Assembly: GCA_025360565.1 (NCBI GenBank)
Contig: JANYBY010000316.1
Location: 1-5,853 of the forward strand
Source of the DNA: Bacteroidota bacterium
GTDB taxonomy: Bacteria > Bacteroidota > Bacteroidia > B-17B0 > Aurantibacillaceae
Direction: 5' to 3'
Length of the DNA: 5,853 bases
Below, one piece after another: positions 1-5,853 of the stretch. The notes beneath the pieces were generated by a model. The model was not told where the DNA came from and made no database searches. It saw nothing but the letters and a program-made list of their open reading frames with translations. Numbering within the stretch: the stretch's first letter is position 1; every line of letters begins with the position of its first letter. The translations under genes and the position numbers were made by a program.

Positions 1-33
1 AATTAATTCTACCTTAAGAATTGAAAAAACAAA

Positions 34-219
34 TTACCATAATTCGCATTTAGAATTAATTGTAATGGCATGCCCCATTCCGCTTTGAGGTTTATCGGGG
101 GCAACCACAACAACTTTGCCGAATTGCGAAGCAACCTTTGCCAAAAATTTTATGCCGGGTGCGTAAACACCGTCATCATTGGTAACTAATATCAAAGGCT
201 TATCGGGCATTTTTTCCAT
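34..219 (-). CDS. surE: 5'/3'-nucleotidase SurE, N-terminal fragment ending at a premature stop
   Basis: SurE is a cytoplasmic metal-dependent phosphatase that removes phosphate from nucleoside monophosphates. The 61 visible residues match its N terminus: strand LILVTNDDG with the metal ligands D15 and D16, then VVVVAPDKPQSGMGHAITIN with the third ligand S46. The family is about 250 residues, so roughly three quarters is missing, including the Asn metal ligand expected near residue 100; the fragment cannot be an active enzyme. The frame hits TAA at 34-36. After that stop the same frame stays open to base 1, but the residues there are in a poorly conserved stretch and cannot confirm homology. 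The other two minus frames carry stops at 9-11 and about 15-17. This is therefore a nonsense mutation, a paired indel, a rearrangement, or a sequence error near a contig end. The start could also be the second Met, three residues later. The gene is divergent from the HTTM gene. Confidence 0.8.
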   Translation of the reverse strand: MEKMPDKPLILVTNDDGVYAPGIKFLAKVASQFGKVVVVAPDKPQSGMGHAITINSKCELW

Positions 220-247
220 CGTTTAAAGTTACCTTAAAGATCATAAG

Positions 248-278
248 CAAATGTATTTACTCTATTAACTTACTAAAG
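248..278 (-). promoter_or_regulatory. possible Bacteroidota-type promoter for surE
   Basis: On the minus strand, TACATTTG at 255-248 fits the Bacteroidota -7 consensus TAnnTTTG exactly. Upstream of it, CTTTAG at 278-273 loosely resembles the -33 element (TTTG), separated by 17 bases. The -7 box lies 28 bases before the SurE start codon, which would leave a short leader. The match rests on one good box and one weak box in AT-rich DNA, so chance is a real possibility. Confidence 0.4.
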
Positions 279-308
279 GTGGATTGTTAATTTTTATTTG
301 TATTATTT

Positions 309-452
309 GGGCGGCCCCGCCTGCATTGCGTTAATGTTGGCGGGCAGGCGGTCGGGCTACTTCGGGCTCCGCTTCGCTTCGGCCTCCTCGTAAATTTATT
401 TCGTGCCTCAATAAATTTACTGCGGTGGCTGCCCCTTCGTATCCCTGCCGCA
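309..452. repeat. GC-rich foldable intergenic repeat, REP/MITE-like
   Basis: This stretch is GC-rich between AT-rich flanks and is full of self-complementary segments. CCGCCTGC (317-324) pairs with GCAGGCGG (344-351); a competing fold pairs CCCGCC (316-321) with GGCGGG (339-344) and encloses CATT/AATG (324-327 with 333-336). TGCGG (421-425) pairs with CCGCA (448-452), and GGCAGG (343-348) can pair at long range with CCTGCC (444-449). TCGGGCT occurs twice, ten bases apart (352-358 and 362-368). From memory, the layout beginning GGGCGG, containing CGGGCTA and ending in TATCCCTGCCGC resembles an abundant family of short intergenic repeats in Bacteroidota; I could not verify this. The minus-strand reading frame across it (287-472) is low-complexity Arg/Pro/Ser and is not taken as a gene. 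No transposase or clear target duplication is seen. Confidence 0.7.
390..420. repeat. perfect 11-bp AT-rich inverted repeat (hairpin) inside the GC-rich repeat
   Basis: GTAAATTTATT at 390-400 is the exact reverse complement of AATAAATTTAC at 410-420, with a nine-base loop TCGTGCCTC. The arms are AT-rich although they sit in the middle of the GC-rich repeat, so the hairpin looks like a variable tip or a nested insertion. There is no T-tract directly after either arm that would mark a standard intrinsic terminator, and neither flanking gene ends here. Confidence 0.75.
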
Positions 453-560
453 AATTCAGGTAAAAAAAGCATTGTGATAAGTTAAAAGATCAAGAAATAA
501 GTTTTTAATTGAGCGTTTTTTAATGTTAGTCATGAGAAAACAAATTATTTAAGCATAAAT
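453..560. other. AT-rich leader region before the HTTM gene
   Basis: No gene is visible between the repeat and the HTTM start. The only promoter-like element is TAAGTTTT at 498-505, which differs from the Bacteroidota -7 consensus TAnnTTTG at its last base and has no well-placed -33 partner. The reading frame of the HTTM gene is closed by TGA at 510-512, and no ATG lies in frame between that stop and the GTG at 561. Confidence 0.4.
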
Positions 561-2069
561 GTGAACGAAGTATTATCTTTACTTTTAAGACTCGTTAATT
601 TGTATAAACTCAAAAAAATATTTGTTTGTTTTTTAAGAAGTTATTCGCTCGACCTAAGGGCATTATCTTTATTAAGAATTGGTTTGGCGCTAATTATTTT
701 AACCGACCTTGCCATTAGAGTAGGCGACCTTACCGCACATTATACCGATAATGGAATTTGGCCGGTAGAATTGATGCACAATTTTGGCTGGAAACCCGGA
801 TTTTGGAGCATTCACGAATTAGGCGGAGAATATTGGTGGGTGCTTACTTTATTTATTTTCCATTTTATTTTTGCTGCGTCCTTTTTACTTGGATACAAAA
901 CCAAATTAAGCGGCTTAATAGTTTGGCTACTTTATATTTCGCTGCATAACCGTAATGTATTTATTCAACAGGGTGGCGACGATGTTTTACGGATCATTTT
1001 ATTTTGGGGATTATTTTTACCATGGAATTCGCATTACTCAATTGATTCGCGAAAAATAAAATACAAGCCCAAACAAAAATACGTAGCAAACTTTGGCTAC
1101 ATGCTTTTAATTGCTTCTATCTATTTTTTTACGGTATGCCTTAAAACCAGTGCTGAGTGGGGTAGTGAGCGTACAGCCGTTTATTATGCGTTAAGCCTTG
1201 AACAATTACGTTTGCCCGGCTTTGGAGATTGGCTCTATCAATTTCCGGGATTAATGAAAGCACTCACATTTATGGTTTATTATTCTGAACTCATTATTCC
1301 TTTCCTGATCTTGTTTCCGGCGAAAAAAGGTTATTTACGGCTGCTCGCTTTTTTCCTCATTTTATTTTTACATACAGGCATTGGCTTAACGTTATATGTT
1401 GGCTTATTTTTTATCATCAACATGGTTTCGGGCATAGGCCTACTGCCAAAATTTGTGATGGATAAGCTGGAAAATAAATTCAAATTTTTACAGTCGCTTA
1501 CATTTTATTATCCCACAAAAAATAAAGTTAATAAAAAACCAATTCTTGCTTGGCTAACAAATGCTGTTTGCATAATTATTATTTGTCTATGTGCTACCGT
1601 AAATTTAAGCGCCGTTAAATGGTTTAACTATGAGCTAAGAAGTGAAACAATAGTGCCAATAAACGCGTTAAGATTAGATCAGTATTGGGGAATGTTTTCG
1701 CCAAGCGTGTTGAAAAAAGACGGTTGGTATGTTTATTACGGAATGGATTCTATCGGCAGGCAATGGGACTTGATACGCAATGAAGATTATGTTAATTTTG
1801 AAAAACCAAAAAGCATTCTCAAAATTCATACAACCGATAGGTGGCGAAAAATTACCGAAAACATGCAGCGCGATGAAATGGCCTTTATGCGGCCTCTTTA
1901 CTGTAATTATATTTTAAAACGATGGAATAAAAGGCACCCCGAAAAAAAAATGTTCACTTTAAAATTGTATTATATGCAAAAGGAATCTTTGCTCAATTAT
2001 AAAACCACACCTGTCGAAAAAATACTCTATTGTCTTTGTAACGATTATAAATATGCACAGGTTCGTTAG
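561..2069 (+). CDS. HTTM-domain multi-pass membrane protein (vitamin K-dependent gamma-carboxylase-like)
   Basis: This is a 502-residue integral membrane protein with hydrophobic segments near residues 33-54, 92-112, 115-129, 141-155, 175-194, 232-253, 258-295 and 328-350. HTTM (horizontally transferred transmembrane) hallmarks are visible: HNRNVFIQQGGDDVLR at 129-143 followed by FWGLFLPW, the K-x4-W segment at 195-200, and a soluble C-terminal part opening with DQYWGMFSP (373-381) and DGWYV. K195 lines up without gaps with the catalytic Lys218 of human gamma-glutamyl carboxylase (K-x4-W, with ADW matching AEW); this alignment is from memory. HTTM proteins share the carboxylase membrane domain, but their bacterial function is mostly unknown, so no substrate is assigned. 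The start is GTG 561: an in-frame stop lies at 510-512 and no ATG follows it; a later TTG at 600 is the alternative. The 3' end overlaps the methyltransferase gene by 17 bases in another frame, suggesting co-transcription and coupled translation. Confidence 0.88.
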   Translation: MNEVLSLLLRLVNLYKLKKIFVCFLRSYSLDLRALSLLRIGLALIILTDLAIRVGDLTAHYTDNGIWPVELMHNFGWKPGFWSIHELGGEYWWVLTLFIFHFIFAASFLLGYKTKLSGLIVWLLYISLHNRNVFIQQGGDDVLRIILFWGLFLPWNSHYSIDSRKIKYKPKQKYVANFGYMLLIASIYFFTVCLKTSAEWGSERTAVYYALSLEQLRLPGFGDWLYQFPGLMKALTFMVYYSELIIPFLILFPAKKGYLRLLAFFLILFLHTGIGLTLYVGLFFIINMVSGIGLLPKFVMDKLENKFKFLQSLTFYYPTKNKVNKKPILAWLTNAVCIIIICLCATVNLSAVKWFNYELRSETIVPINALRLDQYWGMFSPSVLKKDGWYVYYGMDSIGRQWDLIRNEDYVNFEKPKSILKIHTTDRWRKITENMQRDEMAFMRPLYCNYILKRWNKRHPEKKMFTLKLYYMQKESLLNYKTTPVEKILYCLCNDYKYAQVR

Positions 2070-2835
2070 TTACATAAAACATTTTTTCACGGCGAGGCGC
2101 AAGGGTCACAATGTGCATTCGCCTTTTGCGTATAAGTTGTGCGAAGAAGTTTTTTACAACACAAATCAATTTTACGATTTTAAAGCGTTAAAAAAAATTA
2201 GGAACTTACTTTTATTTGATAAAACGGAACTTGTAATAGAAGATTTTGGGGCAGGATCAAAAACTTTCAAGAACGGTAAGCGACCTCTTAACGCAATTGT
2301 GAGAACAGGCGTGAGCACCGTAAAACAATCGGAGATCTTATACAAACTCATTAATTTTTTGAATCCCGAAACCATTGTTGAGCTTGGCACTTCAGTAGGA
2401 TTAAACACCTTGTATTTATGTAATGCCAATAAAAAAGTCCAAGTATATACCATCGAAGGCAGTGGCGTTTTGGTGGCAATTGCCCAAAAATTAGCGAAGA
2501 CTGAAAAAATAACCAATTGTAATTTTATTGAAGGAAAGTTTGATGAGCAGCTGCCAATTTTATTGGATCAATTAAGCAAACTTGGCTTTTTGTACGTGGA
2601 TGGTAATCATACATACACTGCAACCATAAATTATTTTAACCTGGCTTTAAAAAAAGCGGATCAATATTCGGTTTTTGTGTTTGATGATATTTACTGGAGC
2701 AAAGATATGACGAAGGCTTGGGAAGAAATTAAAAAACATCCCAAAGTAACTTTGGCAATTGATACCTTTTATTTTGGGATCGTTTTTTTTGGGGAAGAAA
2801 TAAAAGAAAAAGTAGACTTGAAATTTTTGATCTAA
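2053..2835 (+). CDS. class I SAM-dependent methyltransferase (O-methyltransferase-like)
   Basis: This 260-residue cytoplasmic protein has a Rossmann-fold methyltransferase core. The SAM-binding motif I is VELGTSVGLNT (109-119). YTIEG (132-136) supplies the acidic residue at the end of strand 2 that normally binds the SAM ribose. YVDGNHTY (181-188) and FDDIYWS (210-216) resemble the metal- and substrate-site segments of catechol O-methyltransferase-type enzymes (Methyltransf_24 group). The N-terminal part, with KGHNVHSPFAY at about 17-27, is a common leader in Bacteroidota homologues, so the ATG at 2053 gives a full-length protein. The substrate is unknown. The gene starts inside the end of the HTTM gene, which argues for a shared transcript and perhaps a shared pathway. 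Its stop codon overlaps that of the convergent methionine sulfoxide reductase gene. Confidence 0.87.
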   Translation: MHRFVSYIKHFFTARRKGHNVHSPFAYKLCEEVFYNTNQFYDFKALKKIRNLLLFDKTELVIEDFGAGSKTFKNGKRPLNAIVRTGVSTVKQSEILYKLINFLNPETIVELGTSVGLNTLYLCNANKKVQVYTIEGSGVLVAIAQKLAKTEKITNCNFIEGKFDEQLPILLDQLSKLGFLYVDGNHTYTATINYFNLALKKADQYSVFVFDDIYWSKDMTKAWEEIKKHPKVTLAIDTFYFGIVFFGEEIKEKVDLKFLI

Positions 2836-3308
2836 AACCTTATCAGATCAAGGATCTGTTTCAAATAAAATTCATCGGTTGTATCAAACGAATTTAAAGT
2901 CTCGCTATCCACATCTAACACCGCGATAACATTATTTTGTTTGTCAAAAATCGGGATCACAATTTCGCTTTTGCTTAAAACACTGCAGGTAATGTGGCCC
3001 GGAAATTGATCTACATCCTGCACAATGATGGTTTCTTTATTTTTTAAACTTGTTCCGCAAACGCCTTTGCCGTTTGCAATGCGGGTACAAGCAATGGGTC
3101 CTTGAAAAGGGCCAAGCACCAATGCATTATTTTTTACAAAATAAAAACCGATCCAAAAAAAATCCATGCCGTATTTAAGAGCCGCGCAAGTGTTAGATAG
3201 ATTTGCGATGAGATCAGTTTCCGCTTGAAGCAAACTTTTTAATTGCGGCAAAAGCTCTTTGTACTTTTCTTCTTTGGTTGTTGCTGTTATTTTTAGGTCG
3301 TTGGCCAT
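2832..3308 (-). CDS. msrC: free methionine-(R)-sulfoxide reductase, GAF-domain type
   Basis: This is a cytoplasmic enzyme that reduces free methionine-(R)-sulfoxide back to methionine, probably with thioredoxin as electron donor. The 158 residues form one GAF domain of the usual family length. Diagnostic segments are WIGFYF (52-57), LGPFQGPIAC (65-74), GKGVCGTS (80-87), FPGHITC (102-108), SKSEIVIPI (112-120) and AVLDVDS (129-135). The three redox-active cysteines C74, C84 and C108 have exactly the spacing of C84, C94 and C118 in the E. coli enzyme, so the protein should be active. It is the last gene of the minus-strand unit, with nine bases between the end of the hydrolase gene and its ATG. 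Its TAG stop overlaps the TAA of the convergent methyltransferase gene, leaving no room for a separate terminator between them. The E. coli gene is named msrC (yebR). Confidence 0.93.
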   Translation of the reverse strand: MANDLKITATTKEEKYKELLPQLKSLLQAETDLIANLSNTCAALKYGMDFFWIGFYFVKNNALVLGPFQGPIACTRIANGKGVCGTSLKNKETIIVQDVDQFPGHITCSVLSKSEIVIPIFDKQNNVIAVLDVDSETLNSFDTTDEFYLKQILDLIRF

Positions 3309-3317
3309 TGCACAAAA

Positions 3318-4085
3318 TTAAATTATCAATTGCAAACCATCAAACGCCAATTCAATATTTTCGGGAAGTTCTTTACTCACTTCATCATGAAGCCCCAGTT
3401 GGTGCGCCATGTGTATAAAGTAAGCTTTTTTAGGGTTTAATTCTTTTACCAGTTCAATTGCCTCAATAAAGGTAAAATGCGAAATATGCGGCTCACGGCG
3501 CAAGGCGTTTAATACTAACACGTCCAAATTCTTTAATTTTTCCTTTTCTTCTTTTGTAATAAAATTAGCATCAGTTACGTAAGCAAATTTATTTATTTTA
3601 AAACCTTTTACAGGCAATTTATAATGCATAACATTAATTGGTTCCAGTAAAATATCTTTTACCGTAAAAATTTCATCATCAATAGTAAAAAGCTCAACCT
3701 CCGGTATTCCCGGATATTTTTCTTCCGAAAAAATATATGCAAACTCACGGTGTAACGCCTTTTGAACGCGTTCTGTAGCGTAAACAGGCATTTTCATTTT
3801 AGTAATGTAATTAAACGCTCTTACCTCATCCAGACCCGCGATATGGTCTTTGTGTTCATGAGTAAAAACTACCGCATCCAACCGTTTTACTTTTTCGCGC
3901 AATAATTGTTGCCTGAAATCCGGACCCGAATCAATGACCAAAGTTGTTTTTGCCGTTTCAACCAAAACCGATGTTCGTGTTCTTTTGTCTTTTTCATTTT
4001 CACTTGTGCAAACACGGCAAGCGCAGGCTACAAGCGGTATACCTTGCGATGTACCGGTTCCTAAAAATGTGACTTTAATTGGCAT
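3318..4085 (-). CDS. metallo-beta-lactamase-fold hydrolase, PhnP-like phosphodiesterase family
   Basis: This 255-residue soluble protein belongs to the MBL-fold group related to PhnP, which cleaves cyclic phosphodiesters. It opens with VTFLGTGTSQGIP (5-17) and a cysteine cluster CACRVC (21-26) that in PhnP binds a structural zinc. The metal motif is THEHKDH (75-81), giving ligands H76, H78, D80 and H81. Further conserved positions are DSGPDFR (52-58), H154, D172 in YVTDAN, HISH (200-203) and HMAH (225-228). All key residues are present and the length is normal. The exact substrate cannot be read from sequence: homologues outside phosphonate operons are broadly annotated as MBL-fold hydrolases, and no phn gene is present here. 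The start codon overlaps the stop of the di-heme enzyme gene by one base (TAATG), indicating translational coupling. Confidence 0.9.
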   Translation of the reverse strand: MPIKVTFLGTGTSQGIPLVACACRVCTSENEKDKRTRTSVLVETAKTTLVIDSGPDFRQQLLREKVKRLDAVVFTHEHKDHIAGLDEVRAFNYITKMKMPVYATERVQKALHREFAYIFSEEKYPGIPEVELFTIDDEIFTVKDILLEPINVMHYKLPVKGFKINKFAYVTDANFITKEEKEKLKNLDVLVLNALRREPHISHFTFIEAIELVKELNPKKAYFIHMAHQLGLHDEVSKELPENIELAFDGLQLII

Positions 4086-5128
4086 TATTTAAAATTTGGA
4101 TCAGCAAAACGGGAGTCCTTAATAAATTTATAATCTGTTAAGGTATTTAAAAAAGCTACAACATCAATTTTATCCTGGTCAGAAAGCCAGATTCCGTCGG
4201 TTAAAAGCGGATCTAAATTGGTAAGGTTCACAACACCGTTAACATAATGATCTAAACACTGTTCCAGTGTTGCAAATCTGCCATCGTGCATATAGGGCGC
4301 GGTTTTGGCAACGTTCCTTAAACTAGGGGTTTTAAATTTATAAATATCGGTGGTTAATTTTGTAATGTGCGCCCTACCGCTGTCTTTTAAATTAATGTTT
4401 GGCGGCAAACCATTATTTCTGAAAGCGTAATCGGTAAACAGAGGTTCTTTATGGCAGCTCGCGCAATAGCTTACAAAAAAAGTATAACCGCGCGATTCCG
4501 AAGCGTTGAAATTAACACCATTTTCGCCACGTTTAAATTGATCGTACTTGCTGTTGTAAGAATACATTAGCCCCATAAATTGTGCCATTGCACGTAACAT
4601 TTTTTGCGAATCCACATCTTCGCTGCCGTAAGCTTTATTAAATAATGATCTGTATTTGTCGGAAGCCTGTAATTTAGCGATCACGTTAGCTGTATTCTCG
4701 GCCATTTCAATGGGATTATTTATTGGGCCAAGCGGCTGAACTTCTATGTGATTAATTCCGCCGTCGTGCATAAACAAAGGCAACCAATTTAAATTATAAA
4801 GTGCAGGCGCATTTCTATTTCCTAATGTTCCATTTACGCCGTGGCTAAACGCATGATCGGCATTTGCAAAGGCTACAAATTGCTGGTGACAAGAGGCGCA
4901 AGAGATAGAATTATCTTTTGATAACAAGGTTTCGTAAAACAATTCTCTGCCCAAAGCAAATTTATCAGGCGAAATGGTATTAACGCTAAAAGTATAAATG
5001 GGTTGTGGCCATCCGGCGGGAATTATTTCAACAAGATTATCGGTAGGTAATGGCGGAATAATTTGCGGATCTTTTTTGCACGCGAAAAAAAGAAATGCGA
5101 TAAAAAATATCCCTGCAATTTTTTGCAT
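4085..5128 (-). CDS. di-heme cytochrome c peroxidase/MauG family lipoprotein, MbnH-like
   Basis: This 347-residue protein has a short hydrophobic leader ending in the lipobox FFAC (C17) followed by KKD, so it should be a lipoprotein on the periplasmic side of the envelope. Two heme c sites are visible: CASCH (77-81) and CASCH (222-226). Between them, MHDGGINHIEVQPLGPI, with E129, resembles the conserved acidic-site region of the peroxidase family. The C-terminal half carries KTPSLRNVA (265-273), APYMHDGRFATLEQ (277-290) and DHYVNG (293-298). By remembered alignment, Y295 falls where MauG has its axial Tyr294 and classical peroxidases have Met, which favours a MauG/MbnH-type oxidant over a plain hydrogen peroxide scavenger. 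Its neighbour upstream is an MbnP-like lipoprotein, whose stop overlaps this start by one base (TAATG). The likely role is oxidative modification of that partner. A general cytochrome c peroxidase remains possible. Confidence 0.9.
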   Translation of the reverse strand: MQKIAGIFFIAFLFFACKKDPQIIPPLPTDNLVEIIPAGWPQPIYTFSVNTISPDKFALGRELFYETLLSKDNSISCASCHQQFVAFANADHAFSHGVNGTLGNRNAPALYNLNWLPLFMHDGGINHIEVQPLGPINNPIEMAENTANVIAKLQASDKYRSLFNKAYGSEDVDSQKMLRAMAQFMGLMYSYNSKYDQFKRGENGVNFNASESRGYTFFVSYCASCHKEPLFTDYAFRNNGLPPNINLKDSGRAHITKLTTDIYKFKTPSLRNVAKTAPYMHDGRFATLEQCLDHYVNGVVNLTNLDPLLTDGIWLSDQDKIDVVAFLNTLTDYKFIKDSRFADPNFK

Positions 5129-5853
5129 TAGTTCTGTACACTCTTAAATGTGATCATGTCGGCATAATTATCTGCGACCATTTTTGAACCCGATCCGATG
5201 AACGTTTCATCATATTGGGTAACGAAATCGATCAGAGTAGGCGATTTAAAAACTTCGTTTACATTAACAGATAAATGAATAAAAGGAGAAGCGCTTGAAT
5301 TTACATTGGCGGTTGCACTACCAAAATCAAAATTAAAAATGCGCTGTGTTTTATTTACGCCTCCAAATCCGCCAATGTGATATTGAAGAAGTTTATTCAG
5401 GTCGGGCGATTTAGGAGCTGTGCCTTCCAATTTAAACATGATATAACCCGAACTCCAATTCCAATACATAGTTGCCGCGAGGCCCGCCGGGTCTAAAGCG
5501 CCCGTTTGCGCACCCGATTTATTTCTTGCACTGTCAACACCCAGCATAAAACGAATGGATTTATAGGATGCAGCCGGTAAATTTGGTATGCTAATTGTTT
5601 TACTCGAAGGGTCGGAATGAAATACAAGATGATAACTTTCGGGCTCAGTATAAGTAGTGTTATCGCTTTTTGTAAGAACAATATTACTGATAAAATAATT
5701 AAACTTAGTTAACTGAAAAGTATCTCCTTTAGGGTTTACATATTTTTGATTAAATACCAGGGGAACTGCATCTACCATGTGTTCAAAATCAATTTTAATT
5801 GTCCCGGGCGTTGTATCGGGTAATGGGTCTGCTTTTTTATCTTTTTTACAAGA
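5128..5853 (-). CDS. MbnP-like copper-binding lipoprotein family (5' end outside the window)
   Basis: The frame stays open to the right edge, giving 241 visible residues. The first ones, SCKKDKK, look like the end of a lipoprotein signal (lipobox Cys at visible residue 2), so only the hydrophobic leader is missing. The ATG at 5778 is internal: FEH just before it belongs to the conserved first strand. MbnP-family features, numbered from the first visible residue, are IDFEHMVDAVPL (21-32), FNYFISNIVL (51-60), FMLGVDSARN (92-101), GAQTGALDP (104-112), MYWNWSSGY (119-127), KLEG (131-134), HIGGFGG (149-155) and the late strand FIHLSVNVNEVF (181-192). In methanotroph MbnP a tryptophan is converted to kynurenine by the di-heme enzyme MbnH and helps bind copper; W121 and W123 are the natural candidates here, unproven. 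No methanobactin gene is visible. The stop overlaps the di-heme enzyme start (TAATG). Confidence 0.85.
   Translation of the reverse strand, partial: SCKKDKKADPLPDTTPGTIKIDFEHMVDAVPLVFNQKYVNPKGDTFQLTKFNYFISNIVLTKSDNTTYTEPESYHLVFHSDPSSKTISIPNLPAASYKSIRFMLGVDSARNKSGAQTGALDPAGLAATMYWNWSSGYIMFKLEGTAPKSPDLNKLLQYHIGGFGGVNKTQRIFNFDFGSATANVNSSASPFIHLSVNVNEVFKSPTLIDFVTQYDETFIGSGSKMVADNYADMITFKSVQN

Noticed and set aside
287..472. Minus-strand 61-residue reading frame across the GC-rich repeat
   Set aside because: Its Arg/Pro/Ser/Ala-rich content follows from the repeat's composition and hairpins, and it shows no protein family features. Similar frames are expected wherever such a repeat occurs.
498..505. 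TAAGTTTT as a promoter -7 box for the HTTM gene
   Set aside because: It lacks the final G of TAnnTTTG, and the nearest TTG-like element is badly spaced; such matches are common in AT-rich DNA.
758..949. Plus-strand 63-residue frame inside the HTTM gene
   Set aside because: It is an out-of-frame shadow of conserved HTTM coding sequence.
2172..2516. Minus-strand 114-residue frame inside the methyltransferase gene
   Set aside because: It lies wholly opposite a clearly homologous gene, including its SAM-binding motif, and has no recognisable domain.
2844..2858. CAGATC-AAG-GATCTG hairpin as an intrinsic terminator
   Set aside because: The stem is only six pairs, it lies inside the reductase coding region, and no T-tract follows on either strand.
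5493..5681. Minus-strand 62-residue frame inside the MbnP-like gene
   Set aside because: It is an out-of-frame shadow; the MbnP-family motifs are in the overlapping frame.
5776..5778. ATG as the start of the MbnP-like gene
   Set aside because: The frame continues upstream to the window edge, encoding a conserved first strand and a lipobox-like SCKK, so this Met is internal.

Overview
The window looks like an AT-rich chromosomal segment from a member of the Bacteroidota. Three things point that way: the protein families and their pairing (MbnP-like lipoprotein with a MauG-like di-heme enzyme, HTTM protein with an O-methyltransferase-like protein), starts without obvious Shine-Dalgarno sequences, and a GC-rich intergenic repeat of a kind I remember from this phylum. 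No plasmid, phage, tRNA, rRNA, CRISPR or transposase gene is visible.

Layout. (a) 1-219, minus strand: the first 61 residues of the nucleotidase SurE, which then meets an in-frame stop 33 bases from the window edge. (b) 220-560: intergenic region between the divergent surE and HTTM genes. It holds a possible surE promoter and a GC-rich, highly foldable repeat at about 309-452 with a perfect AT-rich hairpin inside it. (c) 561-2835, plus strand: an HTTM-domain multi-pass membrane protein and a SAM-dependent methyltransferase, overlapping by 17 bases. (d) 2832-5853, minus strand: a tight four-gene unit, transcribed from the right edge leftwards: MbnP-like lipoprotein (5' end outside the window), MauG/MbnH-like di-heme lipoprotein, PhnP-like metallo-beta-lactamase-fold hydrolase, and free methionine-(R)-sulfoxide reductase. 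Two of its junctions are TAATG overlaps and the third is a 9-base gap. The stop codons of the plus- and minus-strand units overlap at 2832-2835.

How the genes may work together. MbnP and MbnH are known from methanotroph methanobactin operons, where the di-heme enzyme oxidises a tryptophan of MbnP to kynurenine and this creates a copper site. Here the same pair appears without any visible methanobactin gene, as coupled lipoproteins, next to a repair enzyme for oxidised free methionine. A copper or oxidative-chemistry role in the cell envelope is a reasonable inference but is not shown by the sequence. The HTTM protein keeps a lysine that lines up with the catalytic lysine of vitamin K-dependent gamma-carboxylase, and it is co-transcribed with a methyltransferase; the substrate of both is unknown. 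The strongest candidates for follow-up are the MbnP/MauG-like pair and the HTTM/methyltransferase pair.
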